A model generated the notes under the pieces. That model was not told the DNA's origin. It was given only the letters and a program-made list of their open reading frames with translations, and did not search any database. Positions 52,953 to 60,747 of a stretch of DNA of 64,000 bases are shown here, one piece after another (position 1 is the stretch's first letter; each line of letters starts with the position of its first letter). The position numbers were made by a program, and so were the translations under genes. Source of the stretch: an uncultured Alistipes sp. (GTDB lineage Bacteria > Bacteroidota > Bacteroidia > Bacteroidales > Rikenellaceae); contig CAJTYA010000005.1 in the NCBI GenBank assembly GCA_910583985.1, positions 1-64,000 on the forward strand, read 5' to 3'.

Positions 52953-53012
52953 AACGCAGGCGCGGGCATCCGGTTTCGGATGCCAGCGCCTGCCGCCCCG
53001 CGCCTGCGTTTT
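52953..53012 (+). terminator. Nested-hairpin terminator between cstA and the sigma factor
   Basis: AACGCAGGCGCGGG (52953-52966) pairs perfectly over 14 bp with CCCGCGCCTGCGTT (52997-53010), then TTTT. An inner stem GGCATCCG / CGGATGCC sits in the loop. It could end both converging transcripts. Confidence 0.85.
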
Positions 53013-53013
53013 C

Positions 53014-53595
53014 TCAGCGTTCTTCCCCGCCCCTGTCGGCGATGAAGCGGCACAACTGTTCCCGCGCCCGGTGGATTCCGGTTTTGACCGTGCCCATCGG
53101 CAGCGACAGTTTGGCGGCGATCTCCTCGTAGGAATACTCCTTGAAAAAGCGCAGCTCGATCAACTGCCGGTAGCGGGGCGACATCCGTTCGAGGAAAGCC
53201 TCCAATCTCGCCCGGTTCTGGTCGGTAATCATGCGTTCCTCCGGCGTGGGGCCGCCCAGCGAAGAGGACATGCGTTCGCCCAGCCGGTCGATGGGGACCG
53301 TATCGTCGCGCCGCCGGCGCGTATAGTCGATGAACGTGTTCCGGGCGATCGTATAGACCCACTGCCCGAACGTGTAACGGCTGTCGTAGCGTTGCAGATT
53401 CAGATAGACCTTGACGAAAGTTTCCTGCAACAGGTCGCTCGCATCGTCGGCATTGCCGCCCGTGCGCTGGACATAGAGCTGGTATATGGAGTCGCGATAG
53501 CGGTTGAACAGGTGTTCGAACGCCACCGGATCGCCCGAAAGCACGCACGCGACGAGCTGCTGGTCGGTCGAAACGATATAGTTTTCTATCTCCAT
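53014..53595 (-). CDS. ECF-type RNA polymerase sigma factor
   Basis: 193 residues from ATG 53593-53595. Region 2 (about 25-95: FEHLFNRYRDSIYQLY, DLLQETFVKVYLNLQRYDSR and QWVYTIARNTFIDYTRRRR) and region 4 (about 130-180: PRYRQLIELRFFKEYSYEEI and LPMGTVKTGIHRAREQL) are both complete. No anti-sigma gene follows. Its start codon overlaps the end of the upstream glycosyltransferase gene by 10 bases, so the two are translated together; this suggests surface or envelope control. RNA polymerase specificity target unknown. Confidence 0.93.
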   Translation of the reverse strand: MEIENYIVSTDQQLVACVLSGDPVAFEHLFNRYRDSIYQLYVQRTGGNADDASDLLQETFVKVYLNLQRYDSRYTFGQWVYTIARNTFIDYTRRRRDDTVPIDRLGERMSSSLGGPTPEERMITDQNRARLEAFLERMSPRYRQLIELRFFKEYSYEEIAAKLSLPMGTVKTGIHRAREQLCRFIADRGGEER

Positions 53596-54767
53596 ACGTT
53601 CTTGCTGGGCCTCAGACGACGGCTCGCCGCCAACAGCATTTCGCCCGCGGGCGACCAAAAGTCGTGCAGCACATACGCCCATGCGATGCCGCGCTCGCCG
53701 AGCCGCCGGCCGATGCGACAGATCTTGAGCGAGACGACCGTCGACCGGAGCACGACGAAAAACAGCGGCACGGCCCACCACACGGGAGGCGTCAGCGCCA
53801 TGACGGCCGCCGAGCAGGCGAAGAACAGCAGCCGGCTGGCCAGCTCCGTGCGCACCGACCGGCGGACCCGTCCCGGATAGTAACGGAACGTGTACCCCAG
53901 ATACTTGCGCAGGGCCCACCACCATCCCGCTCCGCCGTACTGCATCTGGCGGACCGTGGCATTCGGGTTCATCACGACGCTCACGTTGTCGCCTCGGGCG
54001 ATCTTGCGGATGAACAGGTCGTCTTCGCCGATGTTCATGTTCAGGTGGTTGAACCCTTTGTTCCCGAAATAGACGCTCTTCGTATAGCCGAGGTTATGCG
54101 CGATGCCCCGGTAGGCATGTCCCCGCGTGGCGGCGGAGAGGTAACGCACCGAACGGATCAGCCGGCTGCACCGCATCAGTTTGTTGAGCAACCCCTTGCG
54201 CGGCTCGATACCGCAGTAGCCGATCACGATGTCACCGCAGATGAATCCTTTGGCCATCAGCGAGAGCCATTTGTCGGAGACCGGATAGCTGTCGGGCGTC
54301 GTAAAGACGATATGCTCGTGACGGCAGGCTTTGATGCCGACCGTCAGCGCCAACTTGATGCTGTGCTCGTAATGGGGCTGCTGCTTGATGCAGGTGATAT
54401 GGAGCCGGGGCTCGGCCATGCTCCTGTCGCGGAGCATTTCGCCGATCTCCTCGCTGTAACTGCAATCGACGACGACGACTTCGAAATCGTCGTACTGCTG
54501 GGCGAGCAGCAGCGGCAGCCCTTGTTCGATGAAATACCATGTGTTTTCGCGAACCACCACGACCACCGAAACCGGAGGCGAGGGCACGTCCGCACGGATT
54601 CCGCGATTGTTGCGAAACCGGGGCAGTCCGCCGTAAACGCCCAGATAGTAATACATTTGCACGGCGAACGCCGCCAACGCTCCGGCCAGCAGTCCGAGAA
54701 CCACGAACGGCTCATTTATCCCGTTAGCGATCAAATCGTTACGCAACAGATCGAGATACTCCACCAC
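53586..54767 (-). CDS. GT2-family membrane glycosyltransferase
   Basis: 393 residues. An N-terminal membrane segment (about 20-42, FVVLGLLAGALAAFAVQMYY) precedes the GT-A domain: SVVVVVRENTWYFIEQGLPL, YDDFEVVVVDCSYSEEIGEM, EHIVFTTPDSYPVSDKW (D-x-D-like), GEDDLFIRKIARGDN. C-terminal hydrophobic segments (about 315-355) return to the membrane. It transfers a sugar to an unknown acceptor. Has a consensus promoter and overlaps the sigma factor gene. Confidence 0.88.
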   Translation of the reverse strand: MVEYLDLLRNDLIANGINEPFVVLGLLAGALAAFAVQMYYYLGVYGGLPRFRNNRGIRADVPSPPVSVVVVVRENTWYFIEQGLPLLLAQQYDDFEVVVVDCSYSEEIGEMLRDRSMAEPRLHITCIKQQPHYEHSIKLALTVGIKACRHEHIVFTTPDSYPVSDKWLSLMAKGFICGDIVIGYCGIEPRKGLLNKLMRCSRLIRSVRYLSAATRGHAYRGIAHNLGYTKSVYFGNKGFNHLNMNIGEDDLFIRKIARGDNVSVVMNPNATVRQMQYGGAGWWWALRKYLGYTFRYYPGRVRRSVRTELASRLLFFACSAAVMALTPPVWWAVPLFFVVLRSTVVSLKICRIGRRLGERGIAWAYVLHDFWSPAGEMLLAASRRLRPSKNVWR

Positions 54768-54783
54768 ATTCTTCGATTTCTCA

Positions 54784-54815
54784 CAAAGTTACGCTATTTC
54801 GGACGAATCCCCAAA
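54784..54815 (-). promoter_or_regulatory. Promoter of the glycosyltransferase-sigma operon
   Basis: On the minus strand TTTG (54812-54815), 20 bp, TAACTTTG (54784-54791), 17 bases before the ATG. Confidence 0.75.
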
Positions 54816-54818
54816 CGG

Positions 54819-54849
54819 TTTCCCGATTGGGCGAAAAATATTACCTTTG
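54819..54849 (+). promoter_or_regulatory. Promoter of tgt
   Basis: TTTC (54819-54822), 19 bp, TACCTTTG (54842-54849). The ATG starts only 6 bases after the box, so the transcript would have almost no leader. Its -33 lies beside that of the divergent operon. Confidence 0.75.
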
Positions 54850-54855
54850 CCCGCA

Positions 54856-55986
54856 ATGAGATTCGACCTGCAACATACCGACACCCGAAGCTCGGCCAGA
54901 GCGGGCGTCATCACGACCGACCACGGAACGATCGAGACCCCGATCTTCATGCCCGTGGGCACCGTCGGGAGCGTCAAGGGCGTCTTCCACCGCGATCTGG
55001 AGCAGCAGATCGGCGCACAGATCATTCTGGGCAACACCTACCACCTCTACCTGCGTCCCGGAACGGACATCCTCGAACGGGCGGGCGGGCTGCACCGATT
55101 CTGCGCATGGGACCGCCCGATTCTGACCGACAGCGGCGGGTTTCAGGTCTTCTCGCTGGCGGGCTGCCGGAAACTGACGGCCGAAGGCTGCCGCTTCAGC
55201 TCCCACATCGACGGGTCGAAGCACCTGTTCACGCCGGAAAACGTGATGGACATCCAGCGGAGCATCGGCGCCGACATCATGATGGCCTTCGACGAATGTC
55301 CGCCGGGCGACGCGCCCTACGACTACGCCGCCCGGTCGCTGGACCTGACGTGCCGCTGGCTCGAACGCTGTTTCGAACGTTTCGCGCAGACGGCACCGCT
55401 GTACGGACACGCCCAGTCGCTGTTCCCCATCGTACAAGGATGCACCTATCCCGACCTCCGGACCCGCTCGGCCGAATTCGTCCAACAATTCGACGCCGAC
55501 GGATATGCCATCGGCGGACTGGCCGTGGGAGAACCCGCCCCGGTGATGTACGAAATGATCGAGTTGGTGAACGGCATCCTGCCCCGGCACAAGCCGCGCT
55601 ACCTGATGGGCGTGGGTACGCCGGTCAATCTGCTCGAAGCCATCGAGCGGGGCGTGGACATGTTCGACTGCGTGATGCCGACGCGCAACGGCCGCAACGG
55701 CATGCTCTTCACCAGCGAAGGCATCGTCAACATCCGCAACCTGAAATGGCGGGACGACTTCTCGCCCATCGATCCGGCGGGCTGCTGCTTCGTCGATACG
55801 ACCTACACGAAAGCCTACCTGCGCCACCTGACCATCGCCGGCGAAATGCTCGCCGCCCAGATCGCCAGCATGCACAATCTGGCTTTCTACCTCTGGCTCG
55901 TGGGCGAGGCCCGGCGCCGCATCCTCGACGGCAGTTTCGCCGACTGGAAGCCGGGCATGGTCGAAAAACTCTCCCGCAGACTGTGA
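54856..55986 (+). CDS. tgt: Queuine tRNA-ribosyltransferase (TGT)
   Basis: Exchanges guanine at position 34 of GUN tRNAs for preQ1. 376 residues starting MRFDLQHTDTRSSARAG. Active-site motifs are present: FMPVGTVGSVKG, LGNTYHLYLRPG, LTDSGGFQVFSL (nucleophile/base Asp), GLAVGEP and GVDMFDCVMPTRNGRNG (second Asp). The zinc site is altered: where most bacteria have C-x-C-x-x-C, this protein has GCCFVDT (about residues 310-316), leaving one candidate Cys and the later His (ASMHNLAF). From memory several Bacteroidetes TGTs look similar. The start codon sits 6 bases past the -7 box, implying a near-leaderless mRNA. Confidence 0.94.
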   Translation: MRFDLQHTDTRSSARAGVITTDHGTIETPIFMPVGTVGSVKGVFHRDLEQQIGAQIILGNTYHLYLRPGTDILERAGGLHRFCAWDRPILTDSGGFQVFSLAGCRKLTAEGCRFSSHIDGSKHLFTPENVMDIQRSIGADIMMAFDECPPGDAPYDYAARSLDLTCRWLERCFERFAQTAPLYGHAQSLFPIVQGCTYPDLRTRSAEFVQQFDADGYAIGGLAVGEPAPVMYEMIELVNGILPRHKPRYLMGVGTPVNLLEAIERGVDMFDCVMPTRNGRNGMLFTSEGIVNIRNLKWRDDFSPIDPAGCCFVDTTYTKAYLRHLTIAGEMLAAQIASMHNLAFYLWLVGEARRRILDGSFADWKPGMVEKLSRRL

Positions 55987-56107
55987 TCCTTCCCCGCAAA
56001 GCGACGGACGGCGGCCGGAATGAAAGATTTTTACTACCTTTGACAACGGCGACGCGGCCGCCATCCGGCGAGGCCGATCCGCAGACGAACGCTAATTTCC
56101 GAACGCA

Positions 56108-57202
56108 ATGAAGTTTCCCGGCGTCAGAATCATAGACCGCTACATCATCCGCAAGTTCCTCGGAACGTACTTTTTCGCCATCTCGCTCATCATCGTCGTG
56201 GTGGTCATCTTCGACGCGGCCGAAAAAATCGACGACTTCATCGAGCTCAAGGCGCCGCTGTCGAAAATCGTCTTCCAGTATTACGGCAACTTCATTCCCT
56301 TCTTCATCAACCAGTTCAGCGGGCTGTTCACGTTCATCTCCGTGATTTTCTTCACCTCGAAGATGGCCTACCAGACCGAAATCATCGCCATCCTGTCGGC
56401 CGGGGTCAGCTTCAAGCGGCTCATGTGGCCCTACTTCCTGAGCGCGGCGGCCATCACGCTGCTGAGTCTGATGCTGAACCTGTTCATCATCCCCGGAGCC
56501 AATGCCAACCGGCTCAAATTCGAGATGAACTACATCAAGAGCGTCCGGGGCATGAAGTACGACGCACACATTTACCGGCAGATCGTCCCCGGCACGTTCA
56601 TCTACCTGCGCGACTATACGAACAACAACCACTCGGCCTCGTACTTCGTGCTGGAAACCTACGAGAACGGTTCCATCGTCTCGTCGCTCGAAGCCTCCGC
56701 CGTCAGGTTCGATCCCGAAACCCGTCGCTGGAGCGCTCCGCAGAGCATCCTGCGCACCTTCGACGGCGAGCAGGAGACCTTCGACAATTCGCGTCCGCTC
56801 GACACGCTCGTCAACCTCGACCCCATCGAGCTGGGACGGCTCGACGAGCTGGTCAAGACGATGAACATCGTGCGGCTGGACCGTTTCATCGACGAACAGA
56901 AACTCAAGGGGTCGGACATGATTTCGCGTTTCGAGGTGGAAAGGCACAACCGTTTCGCATTCCCCGTCTCGACGTTCATCCTGACGATCATCGGTGTGTC
57001 GCTCTCGTCGCGCAAAGTGCGGGGAGGCACCGGGCTGCACATCGGCGTGGGCATCGTGCTGGCCTTCTCGTTCATTCTGGTCAGCAAGTTCGGCGAGGAG
57101 TTCGCCAAAGGAGGCCTGCTGCCGCCCGCCATCGCGGTATGGATTCCGAACATCGTCTACACGTTCATCGCCTACTACCTCTACAAGAAAGCGCCGAAAT
57201 AG
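56108..57202 (+). CDS. LptF/LptG-family permease (YjgP/YjgQ)
   Basis: 364 residues. Membrane segments at about 18-38 (TYFFAISLIIVVVVIFDAAE), 62-85, 100-118 and three near the C-terminus (FAFPVSTFILTIIGVSLSSR, LHIGVGIVLAFSFILVSKFG, VWIPNIVYTFIAYYLY). A beta-jellyroll periplasmic domain lies between (about 125-270). The pattern is that of the LptB2FG subunits extracting LPS from the inner membrane. Bacteroidetes have two such proteins; which one this is cannot be told. Follows tgt by 121 bp; cotranscription possible. Confidence 0.9.
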   Translation: MKFPGVRIIDRYIIRKFLGTYFFAISLIIVVVVIFDAAEKIDDFIELKAPLSKIVFQYYGNFIPFFINQFSGLFTFISVIFFTSKMAYQTEIIAILSAGVSFKRLMWPYFLSAAAITLLSLMLNLFIIPGANANRLKFEMNYIKSVRGMKYDAHIYRQIVPGTFIYLRDYTNNNHSASYFVLETYENGSIVSSLEASAVRFDPETRRWSAPQSILRTFDGEQETFDNSRPLDTLVNLDPIELGRLDELVKTMNIVRLDRFIDEQKLKGSDMISRFEVERHNRFAFPVSTFILTIIGVSLSSRKVRGGTGLHIGVGIVLAFSFILVSKFGEEFAKGGLLPPAIAVWIPNIVYTFIAYYLYKKAPK

Positions 57203-57780
57203 CCGCCCGCGGAAACGGCCGGGCCCCCTAACCGTCGCAACGACGATTTCCCGCCTTCTCCGTACAGAAGCGATGCAACCCGGAAAAGGGAAGCGGCACG
57301 GACGACTCCTCCCGCGGCGAGGCCGCCGTGTTCCGGCTCCGGTTTTCTTATCCGCCCGTTTCCGTCCTCGACCCGCCGGTCCGTCTTCCTGCCCGGCGCA
57401 CTCCCGTACAAGGACGGATTCGTTTCCTTTTCCGAGGAATCCGGATCGGCCTCCGGCCGCACGCCGGAGCATCGACAGCGGTACGACCAACTCATCCCCC
57501 CCCAAAGCCCCTCTCCGAATGCGCCGCGCCCGCCCGTGCCGTATTCCGACGTATTGCAACGTATTGCGATCCGCCCCTGCCCAAAGACCGAAAGGGCGCT
57601 TTCCGTGCACGGGGCAGCATACAGGCGTCTCGCAGCATGTTTTCCCGTTCCGGAGCGCGGGGAAAGACGATGCGACCTCCGGCTAACATCCGTTATCCGA
57701 TGGGGCCAAACCCTCCGAACGACCGGCACCGTCCGGCGCAGAGCCGGACACCAACCGGGTCAAAGGTTCGCTCCCATGCC
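57203..57780. other. Gene-free GC-rich spacer
   Basis: About 0.58 kb after the permease. Chance frames only. No terminator or promoter recognised. Confidence 0.5.
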
Positions 57781-57834
57781 CAAAACCCCACTTTATGAGG
57801 CGTGACGACGGTATAACTTACGCTGTGTCAGCCG

Positions 57835-57907
57835 ACTCACTGATGATTTCTGCTAACCGTGAGTCGAATTACTCACAAACGTGAGTACTCACGAATGACT
57901 CACTCAC
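57835..57907. repeat. Cluster of seven ACTCAC/GTGAGT hexamers in an AT-rich patch
   Basis: ACTCAC occurs at 57835, 57871, 57887, 57898 and 57902; its reverse complement GTGAGT at 57859 and 57881. GTGAGTACTCAC at 57881-57892 is a perfect 12-bp palindrome. The surrounding bases (about 57780-58010) are AT-rich. Could be operator or recombinase-binding sites of a lost element; see findings. Confidence 0.7.
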
Positions 57908-58009
57908 CACCTCTGTATTCTGCGCTATTCTGAAATTTTGATAAAAAAATAAAAATTACTGAAAGTCAAGTGATTTAAGCACTTTACAGCGTTTTGTCAT
58001 TTCGCTTTG

Positions 58010-58023
58010 TGCCCCCGGAGAGA
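58010..58023 (-). other. tRNA-3'-end-like fragment (att-site candidate)
   Basis: On the minus strand TCTCTCCGGGGGCA resembles the 3' half of a tRNA T-stem, an acceptor strand CGGGGGC and discriminator A. No other part of the tRNA is present. Tyrosine recombinases often use exactly this part of a tRNA, and it sits at the edge of the AT-rich patch with the hexamer cluster. Confidence 0.35.
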
Positions 58024-58365
58024 ACCGAATGACAGCGACAGCACGCGAGCGTCGGCTATTCCGCCCTTTCGTCGCCCGACCGTCATGCGGCAGAGCTCGG
58101 CGAAAGACAACGGATCGCGGCATCACCGGCACGGCCCGTTCACAGACGGACACCCGGTCGGGAACCCGACGTCGCAGGCAGGCACCGTACCCGCGACGAC
58201 GATCCGGTCCCGCACGGAACCGCCGAACACGAAAAAACAGGGCGTCCGCTGCCTCGCAGACACCCTGTCACCGTCACGAACGGCCTGTTGCCGTCGAAAC
58301 CTTCGACCGTTTCGGAGAGCCGGACAAACGGTTTTCCCTTTCCGGCCTACCGCCTCCCCTCGGTC
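58024..58365. other. Gene-free spacer
   Basis: About 0.34 kb to the end of the DHOD-like gene. GC-rich, chance frames only. Confidence 0.45.
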
Positions 58366-59376
58366 TTACTCGTGTTCCGAGAAATATTTCATGAATTGCG
58401 TCCGTTCGTAAAGCTCCGGATCGGCGATTCGCCGGGCGTTCATCCGCCCCGCGAAACGGGCGACCGCATCGAATCCGCGGCGCTCCATCCACCGGCTCAG
58501 GAAAGCGTTCATCTCCGTCACGGCTCCCGGTCCCTTTTCGTACAGCACGCTGGCCACCTGCACGGCGGAAGCGCCCGCCAGCAATGCCTTGACGACATCC
58601 TCACCCGTGTGCACGCCCGTCGACGCGGCCACGTCGATCTGCGGGACATGCGCATCGACCAAGGCCGTCCAGCGCAACACGTTGGACAGCTCGGCCGAAC
58701 GGCTGAAAATATCGCCCGCACGGAACGTCATGCGCTCGATGTCGATGTCGACCGGATAGAACCGGTTGAAGAGCACCACGCCCTGCACTTTGCGGTATGC
58801 GATTTCGCGCACGAGTCCCAACGGATCGGTCAGGCCCTGTCCGAGCTTGATGGACAGCGGCAGCGACACCGCATCCCGAACCCGCTCCACGATATCCAGA
58901 TAGCGACGCTCGACCGCTGCCGAAGACGTTTCTCCGTCGGCCGGCAACAAAAAGACGTTCAGTTCGATGGCATCGGCTCCCGCCTTTTCGATCCGGCGGG
59001 CGAAATCGGCCCACGGTCCCGCCTGCCGGCAGCAGATGCTGGCGATGACGGGCAGGGCGCACTCCCGCCGCGCGGCGCGGATCATATCCAGATAGACCTC
59101 CAGATCGTGCTCCGCCACATAACGGTTCAAGTAGTCGGCCGCTTCGGGATAGTCGTTGTACCCATTCAGGCACTCGACGCGGCCGAGGATCTGCTCCTCG
59201 AAAATCGACTTGAGCACGACGGCTCCGGCCCCGGCCCGTTCGGCTTCGCGGATATGGGCCGCCGTAGCGGTGAAGCCCGAACTTCCGAAAACGACGGGGC
59301 TGTCGAGTTCGAGCCCCAGATATTGGCATGCGATACGGTTCATAGCTGCAAAATGTGTGTCCGTTCCTCCTTTCAT
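58366..59376 (-). CDS. Dihydroorotate-dehydrogenase-like flavoprotein of uncertain substrate
   Basis: 336 residues, a TIM-barrel of the DHOD family: LGLELDSPVVFGSSGFTATA at the N-terminus, GAGAVVLKSIFEEQILGRVE, LPVIASICCRQAGPWADF, ADAIELNVFLLP, LPLSIKLGQGLTDPLGLVRE, VVLFNRFYPVDIDIERM and VHTGEDVVKALLAGASAVQV. The usual catalytic loop (S-C-P-N in class 1A, Ser in class 2) is replaced by FLLPADG, so it may not act on dihydroorotate. ATG 59374-59376 overlaps the galM stop (ATGA), so the two are coupled; a later ATG at 59343 is possible. Confidence 0.82.
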   Translation of the reverse strand: MKGGTDTHFAAMNRIACQYLGLELDSPVVFGSSGFTATAAHIREAERAGAGAVVLKSIFEEQILGRVECLNGYNDYPEAADYLNRYVAEHDLEVYLDMIRAARRECALPVIASICCRQAGPWADFARRIEKAGADAIELNVFLLPADGETSSAAVERRYLDIVERVRDAVSLPLSIKLGQGLTDPLGLVREIAYRKVQGVVLFNRFYPVDIDIERMTFRAGDIFSRSAELSNVLRWTALVDAHVPQIDVAASTGVHTGEDVVKALLAGASAVQVASVLYEKGPGAVTEMNAFLSRWMERRGFDAVARFAGRMNARRIADPELYERTQFMKYFSEHE

Positions 59377-60542
59377 TCCTCCGCGCCGGGCTTTCTCACC
59401 TCGAAAGCGTAGACGCAGGTATGGGTGTACTCCTCGCCCGGACGCAGCACCGCCGACGGGAAATCGGCGTGGTTGGGCGCATCCGGGTAGTTCTGGGTTT
59501 CCAGTGCGATCCCCGTGCGATAATCGTGCCGGTCGCCCCGTTTGCCCGTTCCGGTGCCGTCCATGAAGTTCCCGCTGTAAAATTGCAGCGCAGGCTGGTC
59601 GGTGAGCACCTTCATCACGATACCCGTCGCGGGCTCGTACACCTCGGCGGCGAGGCTCATTTCGTTTCCGTCCTTGTTCAGCACCCAGTTGTGGTCGTAC
59701 CCTCGCGCCGGAATCATCGGCGCGAAATCGGACTCGATGCGCTCGCCGATGGCCACGGGCGACGTGAAATCGAGCGGCGTACCCGCCACCGGAGCCAGTT
59801 CGCCCGTCGGAATCAACCCTTCGTCGGTCGGCGTAAAGCGGTCCGCATGGATCGTCAGCACGTGGCTGTTCGTACTGCCCGACGTGCTGCCGTGCAGGTT
59901 GAAATAGTTGTGGCTCGTCGGGTTGACGACGGTAGGCGCATCGGTACGGGCCCGGTATTCGATCTTGAGCGCATTGTCGCGCGTCAGCGTATAGACCGCC
60001 TCGATGGAGAGCGTACCGGGATACCCCTCCTCGCCGTCGGGCGACACATAGCTCAGGGCGACGGCCTGCTCGCCGTCGGGCGTCTCGAACGGCCGGGCGT
60101 CCCACACCTTGTTCCAGAAGCCGTCGCTGCCGCCGTGCAGATGGTTCTCTCCGTCGTTGATCGTCAGCGTATATTCCTTCCCGTCCAACTCGAAACGGCC
60201 CTTGCCGATGCGGTTGCCGTAGCGGCCGACCACCGGCCCCGAAAACTTGTCGTCCGCCGCCAGATAATCGGCGATCGACTCGTAGCCCCACACCACATCG
60301 CGGAAACCGCCCTCGGCATCGGGCACCCACAGGGCGACGACACGGGCGCCGAAACCGGTAATCTGGGCCGTCATGCCGTTTTCGTTGCGAAGCGTATGGA
60401 GCGACACGGCCTTTCCGTCGAGCACCGTATCGAATGCGGACGCGGGCAACAGGCTCACCGCACCCTCGCACGGCTGCGATTTCGGGCCGGAGCACGCCGC
60501 ACCGAGCAGCGATGCGGCCATAGCGATCAGGATTTTTTTCAT
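59373..60542 (-). CDS. galM: Aldose 1-epimerase, exported
   Basis: 389 residues from ATG 60540-60542. The signal sequence KKILIAMAASLLGAACSG may be a lipoprotein signal (Cys at 17), though the lipobox is weak. The mutarotase fold follows: GFGARVVALWVPDAEGGFRD, GRYGNRIGKGRFELDGKEYT, NDGENHLHGGSDGFWNKVWD (catalytic His), NPTSHNYFNLHG (second His) and IALETQNYPDAPNHADFP with the catalytic Glu. It interconverts anomers of galactose or glucose in the periplasm. Overlaps the DHOD-like gene downstream. Confidence 0.93.
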   Translation of the reverse strand: MKKILIAMAASLLGAACSGPKSQPCEGAVSLLPASAFDTVLDGKAVSLHTLRNENGMTAQITGFGARVVALWVPDAEGGFRDVVWGYESIADYLAADDKFSGPVVGRYGNRIGKGRFELDGKEYTLTINDGENHLHGGSDGFWNKVWDARPFETPDGEQAVALSYVSPDGEEGYPGTLSIEAVYTLTRDNALKIEYRARTDAPTVVNPTSHNYFNLHGSTSGSTNSHVLTIHADRFTPTDEGLIPTGELAPVAGTPLDFTSPVAIGERIESDFAPMIPARGYDHNWVLNKDGNEMSLAAEVYEPATGIVMKVLTDQPALQFYSGNFMDGTGTGKRGDRHDYRTGIALETQNYPDAPNHADFPSAVLRPGEEYTHTCVYAFEVRKPGAEE

Positions 60543-60709
60543 CGTATTCGAAGTTCTTTCGTTTCGTTCGACGTCGCCCCCTCCTCGGACGGGTTCCGCC
60601 CGACGGAGCGACGAACAAAAATACGAAACATCCCGTAAAAACGGCCATGCGACCCGCAAAAAACACGCCGGGAAGAAGAAAATACGGTACGTTTTCCGCC
60701 CGGAACGGT

Positions 60710-60717
60710 TATCTTTG
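60710..60717 (+). promoter_or_regulatory. -7 box for the EamA-type transporter
   Basis: TATCTTTG, 31 bases before the ATG at 60748. No TTTG at -33. Confidence 0.55.
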
Positions 60718-60747
60718 CCGCACGAATCCTCCAAACGAACCGGAACG

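Noticed and set aside
57835..57907. CRISPR array
   Set aside because: The repeats are 6 bp, in both orientations and irregularly spaced; no cas genes.
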